Below are positions 46,523-53,296 of a DNA stretch of 64,000 nt, piece after piece. The notes under the pieces are model-generated. The model was not told the DNA's origin and did not search any database. It saw only the letters and a program-made list of their open reading frames with translations. The position numbers were made by a program, and so were the translations under genes. This DNA comes from Burkholderia stabilis (GTDB lineage Bacteria; Pseudomonadota; Gammaproteobacteria; Burkholderiales; Burkholderiaceae), in the NCBI RefSeq assembly GCF_001742165.1, contig NZ_CP016443.1, positions 1,116,001 through 1,180,000 on the forward strand, in the 5' to 3' direction. The stretch's first letter is position 1, and each line of letters starts with the position of its first letter.

Positions 46523-47440
46523 ATGCGCAACCGCATCAACGAAGAGATCACGTTCCGCAAGCTCGAGGTGCTCCTCGCGTTCATGGAAGCCGGCAGCCTC
46601 GCGAAAGCCGCCGAAGCGCTGGGCGTCAGCACGGTGAGCGTGCATCGCGCGCTGCATACGCTCGAGGAAGGCATGCATTGCGCGCTGTTTCGTCACGAGG
46701 GGCGCAACCTGATTCCGACCGACGCCGCGCTGGTGCTCGCCGAAGTCGCGGGCGAAGTGCTCAAGACGATGACGGACGGGATTCGCTCGACGCGCGAAGC
46801 GGCCGGCTACGGCGCCGGGCAGTTGAAGATCGGCTCGCTCTATTCGCTGACGATCCGCACCGTGCCCGAAGTCGTGATCGCACTGAAGGAGCGCCGCCCC
46901 GAGTTGCAGGCCGAACTCGTGCTCGGCTCGAACGCCGACCTGCTCGACAAGCTCAGGCAGGGCGCGATCGACGCGACGCTGATGGCGCTGCCCGACCCGG
47001 ACGCCGAGATCGAATCGATCGCGTTGTTCCAGGACGAGATGTTCTTCGCCGCGCCGATCGATTCGCCGTACGCGCAGCGCAACGCGATCGATCTCGACGC
47101 GTGCCGCGACGTGCCGTTCGTATCGCTCGGCGAAGGCTTCGCGACGCACCACGGCTTCACCGAAGCGTTCCGCGCGGCCGGCGTCACACCGAACGTCGTG
47201 ATGCGCGTCGGCGACATCTTCTCGCTGATCAACCTCGTGTCGGGCGGCGTCGGCTGCTCGCTGCTGCCGGGCCGCGTACGCGACCTGTTCGCGCACAAGA
47301 TCGCGCTCGTGCCGCTCGCCGGGCCCACGATCCGCCAGACGATCGGCCTGAGCTTCCTGCACCGGCGCGAACGCGACCCGAACCTGCTCGCGCTCGCCAC
47401 CGTGTGCCGGCTGACGGTCAAGGGGCCGAACGCGCGGTGA
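46523..47440 (+). CDS. LysR-family regulator, MdcR-like
   Basis: A 305-residue regulator. The HTH is TFRKLEVLLAFMEAGSLAKAAEALGVSTVSVHRALHTLEEGMHCALFRHEGRNLIPTDAA, with the unusual HRALHTLEE recognition helix seen in MdcR-type LysR proteins. The substrate-binding half runs from about residue 95 (QLKIGSLYSLTIRTVPEVVIALKERRPELQAELVLGSNADLLDKLRQGAIDATL). Malonate-decarboxylase genes are not present, so the effector may be another small acid. It probably controls the divergent MHS transporter and perhaps the VOC/SDR genes downstream. Confidence 0.88.
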   Translation: MRNRINEEITFRKLEVLLAFMEAGSLAKAAEALGVSTVSVHRALHTLEEGMHCALFRHEGRNLIPTDAALVLAEVAGEVLKTMTDGIRSTREAAGYGAGQLKIGSLYSLTIRTVPEVVIALKERRPELQAELVLGSNADLLDKLRQGAIDATLMALPDPDAEIESIALFQDEMFFAAPIDSPYAQRNAIDLDACRDVPFVSLGEGFATHHGFTEAFRAAGVTPNVVMRVGDIFSLINLVSGGVGCSLLPGRVRDLFAHKIALVPLAGPTIRQTIGLSFLHRRERDPNLLALATVCRLTVKGPNAR

Positions 47441-47612
47441 CGCGCGGCTCGATCCGCCTCACTCGCCTGCCCCGCCCCTCTTCCGTCCCGACTCCCGGCG
47501 ATACGAACAGCGCGTGCTAGTCCATTCGGACGGCACGAAGCACGGGCTTTGTTGCCATCATGGCCGTCATTCATTGCGCGCCGCGCACACGTGCGCCCGC
47601 CACGGAGACGAC

Positions 47613-48149
47613 ATGAACGACCCAGTCCTCGGCCCCATCGACCAGCTCGGCTACGTGGTCGCCAACCTCGACACCAGCGTCGCGCGCTGGCGTGCGCGCC
47701 ACGATCTCGGCCCGTGGACCGTGTTCCGCAACGTGCGCCTCGACGGCCGCCATCTCGGCGAACCGGTGACGGTCACGATGGACGTCGGGCTCGCGTATCG
47801 CGGCGATCTGCAGATCGAACTGATCCACGTGACGAACGATTCGCGCTCGCCGTACCGCGACGCGCACGGGCAGCCCCTCGTCGGCCTGCATCACGTCGCG
47901 TGGGTCGTCGACGATCTCGATGCGGCGCTGGCGCAGCTCACCGCGCGCGGCCTGCGCGTCGTGTTCGAAGCGCACAACCCGTCCACGCGCGTCGCCTATC
48001 TCGACGACGCCGACGATCCCGGCGTGCGCGTCGAAATCATCGAAGGCGCCGGCATGCGCGACATGATCGCGCACGGCATCTCCGAAGCCCGCACATGGGA
48101 CGGCGCCAATCCCGTCCGCATCATCGACGTGGCGGCCGCCACCGCGTGA
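47613..48149 (+). CDS. VOC-family dioxygenase/glyoxalase-like protein
   Basis: A 178-residue protein from ATG 47613, preceded by CCACGGAGAC. It has two VOC modules: IDQLGYVVANLDTSVARWRARHDLGPWTVFRN and GLHHVAWVVDDLDAALAQLTARGLRVVFEA, with metal-ligand candidates at the histidine in GLHHVA and the glutamate in VRVEIIEG. LGPWTVFRN resembles a subgroup linked to aromatic or lactone catabolism. It lies 40 bases upstream of the SDR gene in the same direction. Confidence 0.83.
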   Translation: MNDPVLGPIDQLGYVVANLDTSVARWRARHDLGPWTVFRNVRLDGRHLGEPVTVTMDVGLAYRGDLQIELIHVTNDSRSPYRDAHGQPLVGLHHVAWVVDDLDAALAQLTARGLRVVFEAHNPSTRVAYLDDADDPGVRVEIIEGAGMRDMIAHGISEARTWDGANPVRIIDVAAATA

Positions 48150-48189
48150 GCGGCCGCGCGCGTCTCTCTCACCCACAGGAGCAATCAGG

Positions 48190-48945
48190 ATGAAACGACT
48201 CGAAGGCAAGGTGGCGCTGATCACGGGCGGCGCCCGCGGCCAGGGCGAAGCGGAAGCGCGCCGGTTCGTCGCCGAAGGCGCGCGCGTGGTGATCGCCGAC
48301 GTGCTGGACGACGCCGGCCGGCGCGTCGCGGCCGAACTCGGCGACGCCGCGCATTTCCAGCATCTCGACGTGACGAGCGAAAGCGATTGGCAGGCGGCCA
48401 TTCAGGCGACGCTCGCGCATTTCGGCCGGCTGGACATCCTCGTGAACAACGCGGCGATCCTGAAGCTCGTGCCGATCGAATCGTGTTCGCTCGACGACTA
48501 TCGCAAGGTGATCGACGTGAACCAGGTCGGTTGCTGGCTCGGCATGAAATCGGCGCTTGCCGCGCTGAAGGATGCGGGCGGCGGCTCGATCGTCAACGTG
48601 TCGTCGACGGCCGGGATGGAAGGCGTCGCGGGCGGCAGCGCGTACGTGTCGAGCAAGTTCGCGGTGCGCGGGATGACGAAGGCCGCCGCGCTCGAATTCG
48701 GCCGCTACGGCATTCGCGTGAACTCGGTGCACCCGGGCGGCATCGATACGGTGATGGCGCGCCCGCCCGAGTACGCGGATTTCGATCCGTCGTCGATTTA
48801 CAGCGGCCTGCCGATCGCGCGCATCGGCAAACCCGACGAGGTGGCCAGTCTCGTGCTGTTCCTCGCGTCCGACGAATCCGCGTATTGCACGGGGTCGGAA
48901 TTCATCGTCGACGGCGGGATGCTCGCGGGCAGCACGTTCCACTGA
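48190..48945 (+). CDS. Short-chain dehydrogenase/reductase (SDR)
   Basis: A 251-residue classical SDR. It has the NAD(H)-binding TGGARGQGEAEA, an acidic residue after strand 2 (VVIADVLDD) favouring NAD+, NNAAIL, the catalytic serine in IVNVSSTAG and the Y-x3-K pair in AYVSSKFAVRG, and the closing GSEFIVDGGM. It is similar in form to 3-alpha/20-beta-hydroxysteroid dehydrogenase-like enzymes. Probably co-transcribed with the VOC gene. Confidence 0.88.
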   Translation: MKRLEGKVALITGGARGQGEAEARRFVAEGARVVIADVLDDAGRRVAAELGDAAHFQHLDVTSESDWQAAIQATLAHFGRLDILVNNAAILKLVPIESCSLDDYRKVIDVNQVGCWLGMKSALAALKDAGGGSIVNVSSTAGMEGVAGGSAYVSSKFAVRGMTKAAALEFGRYGIRVNSVHPGGIDTVMARPPEYADFDPSSIYSGLPIARIGKPDEVASLVLFLASDESAYCTGSEFIVDGGMLAGSTFH

Positions 48946-49059
48946 TACGCATCGCATCGCCGTGCCGGCAGGCCGCCGTCCTGCCGGAAGCGACAACGCC
49001 GCCGGCGGCTATGCCCGCACGGCGGCGTTGTCGTTCCGGGGTCAGGCGCAACGCGCCGC

Positions 49060-50577
49060 TCAGTATCCCTTCGGCTGGATCGCCGGCGCACCGGCGCCGC
49101 GCGCCGATTGCCGGCCGCCGCGCACGAAGCGGCGCCCGTGCGGGCCGTACACGCCGTCCGGTTCCGGATACAGCGTCAGCAGCACGAAGTACAGCATCCC
49201 GCCTATCACCAGCGACACCGGCACGCTCAGGTCGAGCCCGCCCGCGAGGTTGCCGAGCGGCCCGACGAACTGGCCCGGCAGGTTCACGAACGCCAGCCCG
49301 ACGAACGCGGCCGGCAGCCATGCGCCCATCGCGCGCACGTTCCAGCCGTGCGTGAACCAGTAGTGTCCGCCGTGCAGCCCGCGGTTGAACACCTGCAGGT
49401 CGTCGGCGAGATAGTAGCCGCGGCGCGTCACGTAGCCGATCACCATGATCGCCATCCACGGGCAACTGAAGGTATCGATCAGCGTCGAGAACGTCGCGAC
49501 GCTCTCGACGAGGTTGAACCAGAAGCGGCCGACGAAGATGAACGCGATCGCGATCGTGCCGATCAGCAGCGTCGCGCGCACGCGGTTCAGGAAGCGCGGG
49601 AACATGCTCGACACGTCGAGGCCCGTGCCGTACAGCGCGGTCGTGCCGGTCGACATCCCGCCGATGATCGCAATCAGGCACATCGGCAGCAGGAACCAGC
49701 GCGGCGAGATCGCGAGCAGCCCGCCGACGTAGTCGTTCGACGCGATGAACGCGGGCGCCTTCGACGCGATGATCGTCGCGGTCGCGAGGCCGAAGAAGAA
49801 CGGCACGAAGGTCGCGATCTGCGCGGCGAACACGGCGCCCATCACGCGATGCTTCGGCGTGTGCTGCGGGATGTAGCGCGCCCAGTCGCCGAGCGTCGAC
49901 GCGAACGACACCGGATTGCTCAACGCCACCAGCACCGCGCCGACGAACGCGGCCCAGAAGCCCGCGCTGCCCTGATGCAGCGTGCCGGCGTAGTTGACGT
50001 CGAACAGCCCGGCGAACGCGAACAGGCCCGCGACGAACAACACGCTCGCGGCCCACACGGCGATCTTGTTGACCCACAGCATGAAGCGGAAGCCGTAGAT
50101 GCACACGATCAGCACGAGCACCGCGAACACCATGTAGGCGGCGCCGAGCGTGAAGCCGTTGACGGGCACGCCGACCATGTTGTGCGCGCCGCCGACGAGC
50201 GCGTCGCCCGAGCTCCACACCGCGAGCGAGAAGAACGCGATCGACGTGAGCAGCGCGAGGAACGAGCCGACGATCCGGCCGTGGATGCCGAAATGCGCGC
50301 CGGACGACACGGGGTCGCTCGTGCCGTTGCGCGGGCCGAACAGGCTCATCGGCGCGAGGATGCAGGTGCCGGCGAGCACGCCGAGCACGATCGCGGCGAC
50401 GCCCGCCTTGAACGACAGCCCGACCAGCACGGGAAAGCTGCCGAGCACCGATGTGGAAAACGTATTGCAGCCGCCGAACAGCAACCGGAACAGATCGATC
50501 GGCCGCGCATAGCGCGATGCATCGGGAATGCGCTCGAAACCGAACGATTCGACCTGCGTAATCCTGCCTTCACCCAT
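49060..50577 (-). CDS. NCS1-family permease (cytosine/purine/hydantoin type)
   Basis: A 505-residue membrane protein with about 12 helices. NCS1 features are FERIPDASRYARPIDLFRLLFGGCNTF, SLFGPRNGTSDPVSSGAHFGIHGRIVGS, NPVSFASTLGDWARYIP, and YGTGLDVSSMFP with FWFNLVESVATFSTLID. These transporters take up nucleobases, hydantoins, allantoin or thiamine precursors with Na+ or H+. A hydantoin-like substrate would fit the nearby amidohydrolase and cysteine amidase, but that is inference. The gene is single, with its own promoter region (50578-50700). Confidence 0.88.
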   Translation of the reverse strand: MGEGRITQVESFGFERIPDASRYARPIDLFRLLFGGCNTFSTSVLGSFPVLVGLSFKAGVAAIVLGVLAGTCILAPMSLFGPRNGTSDPVSSGAHFGIHGRIVGSFLALLTSIAFFSLAVWSSGDALVGGAHNMVGVPVNGFTLGAAYMVFAVLVLIVCIYGFRFMLWVNKIAVWAASVLFVAGLFAFAGLFDVNYAGTLHQGSAGFWAAFVGAVLVALSNPVSFASTLGDWARYIPQHTPKHRVMGAVFAAQIATFVPFFFGLATATIIASKAPAFIASNDYVGGLLAISPRWFLLPMCLIAIIGGMSTGTTALYGTGLDVSSMFPRFLNRVRATLLIGTIAIAFIFVGRFWFNLVESVATFSTLIDTFSCPWMAIMVIGYVTRRGYYLADDLQVFNRGLHGGHYWFTHGWNVRAMGAWLPAAFVGLAFVNLPGQFVGPLGNLAGGLDLSVPVSLVIGGMLYFVLLTLYPEPDGVYGPHGRRFVRGGRQSARGAGAPAIQPKGY

Positions 50578-50780
50578 TTGTCTCCCACTCCTCTGGTGCG
50601 TCTGTACGGCCCGGGGCTGCGGCCATGCGACGCATCGTCATCGATTCGCGGCCACTCTAAACCGGATCGAGCGGCGCAAATATCACGCATTCGAGACGTT
50701 TACGACGAAGGAGAACGATGTTTCGGGGCGGGCAACCTGCCCGGTTTCCGCGCCGCGCGTGCGGCGCGGGCGATGTAACG

Positions 50781-51428
50781 TCAGTGCGCCTGTTCCGCCA
50801 CCGGCGCACGGCATGCGATCAGGCCCCGCTGAACGGCCGGCCGCGCTTCGATGTCGGCCAGCCAGCGCTCCACATGCGGATAGCCCGCGATGTCGAGATC
50901 GAGCTCCGCCGCCGTGCGCAACCACGGAAACGCGGCAATGTCGGCGATCGAGTATCGCGACGATGCGAGATACGCGGATTCCGACAACCGGCCGTTCACG
51001 ACCGCATAGAGACGCTTCGCCTCGTTGCGATAGCGGTCGATCGCTTCCACATTGACCGTCTTCGATGCACGCAGGAACCACCACAGCTGGCCGAGCATCG
51101 GCCCGATGCCGCCGATCTGGAGGTGCAGCCATTGCTGGACCGCCGTGCGCTCGGCCAGCGTTTCGGGTTGCAGAACGCCCGTCTTCGCGGCGAGATAGCC
51201 GAGGATCGCGCCGGATTCGAACACGGCCAGGCCGGTGTCGTGATCGACGATCGCCGGAATCTTGCCGTTCGGGTTGATCGCGAGAAACGCCGGGCTGCGC
51301 TGCTCGCCGGCGGACAGGTTCACGTGCACGCGATCGTGCGCGAGCGCGGCCTCTTCCAGGTAGATCGCGACCTTGTGCCCGTTCGGCGTGTCGGCCGTAT
51401 AGAACGTGAGGGAGTGAGTCGATGTCAT
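50781..51428 (-). CDS. Glutathione S-transferase, nu-class/YfcG-like
   Basis: I choose ATG 51428 because AAGG sits eight bases upstream, giving 215 residues. The thioredoxin-like N-terminal domain has FYTADTPNGHKVAIYLEEA, NPNGKIPAIVD and FESGAILGYLA, the nu-class pattern of YfcG/YghU, which bind two glutathiones and reduce disulfides or peroxides. The all-alpha C-terminal domain follows from about residue 90. It is divergent from the half-E1 gene across a 105-bp region with a TTGCAATTGCAA palindrome. Confidence 0.9.
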   Translation of the reverse strand: MTSTHSLTFYTADTPNGHKVAIYLEEAALAHDRVHVNLSAGEQRSPAFLAINPNGKIPAIVDHDTGLAVFESGAILGYLAAKTGVLQPETLAERTAVQQWLHLQIGGIGPMLGQLWWFLRASKTVNVEAIDRYRNEAKRLYAVVNGRLSESAYLASSRYSIADIAAFPWLRTAAELDLDIAGYPHVERWLADIEARPAVQRGLIACRAPVAEQAH

Positions 51429-51468
51429 GTCGGTCCTTGTCATCCGGTTATCGTTGCAACTACAATCG

Positions 51469-51480
51469 TTGCAATTGCAA
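51469..51480. promoter_or_regulatory. TTGCAATTGCAA palindrome, probable MarR operator (GST / half-E1 promoter)
   Basis: A perfect 12-bp palindrome, with a weaker copy GTTGCAACTACAAT just upstream (51453-51466). The identical palindrome is in the marR-E1 intergenic region at 53195-53206. Confidence 0.7.
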
Positions 51481-51533
51481 TCCTATGCCTGGACCAACGG
51501 TCCCGGCAACATGCCAACACTCGAAGGAGGGAC

Positions 51534-52649
51534 ATGCAGACTGCGCGATCCGGTCCGCCCGTGCGGACGCCCGACACCCGCCGCGCCGCGGCGGCCTGCC
51601 TCGAACGACTGGTGACGCGGCGGCTCGCGCCGCGCGGCCGAGCGGTGTCACCGCTCGGCGCGATGCGTGCAGCCGCCGATTGCCTCGAACACGATGCGGC
51701 GACGTCGGAACGCGTATGGATCGTCCGCGCCGATGACCCCGCATCGGCGGCGGGCGACAACGCGCATCGTCGCATCAGCGCGTGGCCGCTGCGCTTTCTC
51801 GCGGCGGGCCAGCGTTTCGAGCGGCCTTTGCTGTATCTGCTGCAGGCGCGCGCGACCGACCGCCTGCGGCTGGCGTCAGCCGAGACCGTCGCGCGCGGGA
51901 TCTTCGTGAACGACGCCGAAACGACCTTGTCGTCATGGCCCAAGGGCGTGACGCCCGACGTCCCGCACTGGCTGGCCGCGAACCCGGCGTGTACGCCGTA
52001 CGACCCGGCTTCGGGCCACGAGGCGATCGCGATCCTGCGCCACGCGCTGCACGCGCTCTATGTCGACGGCCAGCCGGGATTCTTCTACCTCGCGAGCCAC
52101 GACGACTGCATGCCCGACACGAAACCGCTGTCGGCCACCGCGGCCCGGGATGCGTTCAGGGGTATGGTGCGGGCCGGCCGGCGCTCGGCGGCCGGCGCGG
52201 TCGCGCAGATTCGGCTGTGCGGCGCGGGCAGCACACTCGCGCACGTGATGGAAGCAGCCGACCTGCTGCACGACGAATGGCGTGTCGATTCGACGATCTG
52301 GAGCTGCCCGAGCTATACGCAACTCGCGCGCGACGGCCGCGAGGCCGATCGCTGGAACCTGCTGCATCCGCATGCCGAACCGCGCATCGCGCACGTCCGT
52401 GCGTGTCTCGGTGAAGGCAATGCGCCGGTGCTCGCGGTGACGGGCTATGCGCGGCACATCGCCGCGCAGATCGGTGCGTTCGTCCCTGCCCGCTTCGCGG
52501 CGCTCGGCGCGGATTCGGCCGGCGCTGGCGGCGCACGCGCGCCGAATCCGCGATGGATCGTGGCGGTCGCGCTGCGCCTGCTCGCCGACGCCGGCCGTGT
52601 ACCGGCCGACCGTGCCGCGCAGGCCATACACCGGTATGGGCTCGCCTGA
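51534..52649 (+). CDS. Half-length paralogue of the pyruvate-dehydrogenase-type E1 (C-terminal transketolase-like part only)
   Basis: A 371-residue protein from ATG 51534, with AAGGAGG five bases upstream. It aligns with the C-terminal portion of the full E1 encoded at 53297: CGAGSTLAHVMEAADLLHDEWRVDSTIW against GSGAILREVLAASDLLAQDFGVSSDVW, and DRWNLLHPHAEPRI against ERWNLLHPDASPRV. The thiamine-diphosphate motif (GDG...N) and the catalytic GEGLQHNDGHS histidine loop are absent. It is therefore not a catalytic E1 and more likely a regulatory, decoy or assembly partner, or a degraded duplicate. An intact frame and strong ribosome-binding site argue against decay. Confidence 0.75.
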   Translation: MQTARSGPPVRTPDTRRAAAACLERLVTRRLAPRGRAVSPLGAMRAAADCLEHDAATSERVWIVRADDPASAAGDNAHRRISAWPLRFLAAGQRFERPLLYLLQARATDRLRLASAETVARGIFVNDAETTLSSWPKGVTPDVPHWLAANPACTPYDPASGHEAIAILRHALHALYVDGQPGFFYLASHDDCMPDTKPLSATAARDAFRGMVRAGRRSAAGAVAQIRLCGAGSTLAHVMEAADLLHDEWRVDSTIWSCPSYTQLARDGREADRWNLLHPHAEPRIAHVRACLGEGNAPVLAVTGYARHIAAQIGAFVPARFAALGADSAGAGGARAPNPRWIVAVALRLLADAGRVPADRAAQAIHRYGLA

Positions 52650-52667
52650 CGCGCGGCGCGGCCGCTG

Positions 52668-53123
52668 CTACTTCGCGTCCGTCGATGCCTCGCGCGCGGC
52701 GGCCGTCGCGCGATCGAGCGCGGCGGCCATCGCCGCCTGCTCCTTCGCGCCGAACTGGTCGAGAAAAAGCTCCGCGACCGTCGACTGGTACACCTTCCAC
52801 ATCTTCTTGCGCAGCGTCCGCCCCTTGTCGGTGATACGCGCGAACGCGGCGCGGCCATCGTCCGCCGAGCGCGCGCGCGTGACGAGCTCCTCCTGTTCGA
52901 GCCGGTCGACGAGCCGCGTGAGGTTGTAGCGCTCGATCGCCAGCACATCGGCGAGTTCGTGCATGCGACGCGTGCCGTCCGGCCCGCTTTCGAGCCCCCA
53001 CAACGCGTCGTACCACGCATAGGCGGGCAGGCCGGCCTCCGCGAGACGGCGTTCGATCTCGCGAATCATCGTCCGGTGCGCGCGGACGAACGAGAACCAC
53101 AGATCGGGTTCGGGTGCGCTCAT
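52668..53123 (-). CDS. MarR-family regulator
   Basis: A 151-residue winged-helix protein. The HTH region is MHELADVLAIERYNLTRLVDRLEQEELVTRARSADDGRAAFARITDKGRTLRKKM. It is divergent from the E1 gene; palindromes ATTGCAGTTGCAAT and TTGCAATTGCAA lie between them, the first just before its own start. The same palindrome precedes the GST/half-E1 pair, so I infer it represses all four genes and itself. The inducer is unknown. Confidence 0.88.
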   Translation of the reverse strand: MSAPEPDLWFSFVRAHRTMIREIERRLAEAGLPAYAWYDALWGLESGPDGTRRMHELADVLAIERYNLTRLVDRLEQEELVTRARSADDGRAAFARITDKGRTLRKKMWKVYQSTVAELFLDQFGAKEQAAMAAALDRATAAAREASTDAK

Positions 53124-53145
53124 GTCAGGTCGTTCCTTTCGTTGA

Positions 53146-53206
53146 ATTGCAGTTGCAATTAAATTTTACCTCGATACAATTGCCTTCGACATGATTGCAA
53201 TTGCAA
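53146..53206. promoter_or_regulatory. Two TTGCAA-type palindromes between marR and the E1 gene
   Basis: ATTGCAGTTGCAAT (53146-53159) and TTGCAATTGCAA (53195-53206) lie about 48 bases apart in a low-GC stretch. They are probable MarR sites for the divergent promoters. Confidence 0.7.
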
Positions 53207-53296
53207 CTATCTACCCGCCGATCGGCGGGTGTTCCGTCGCGCGACGCGGCGCCACGACCGTCGCCCCGCGCAGCCTTATGCTTCTGGAGACATTGC

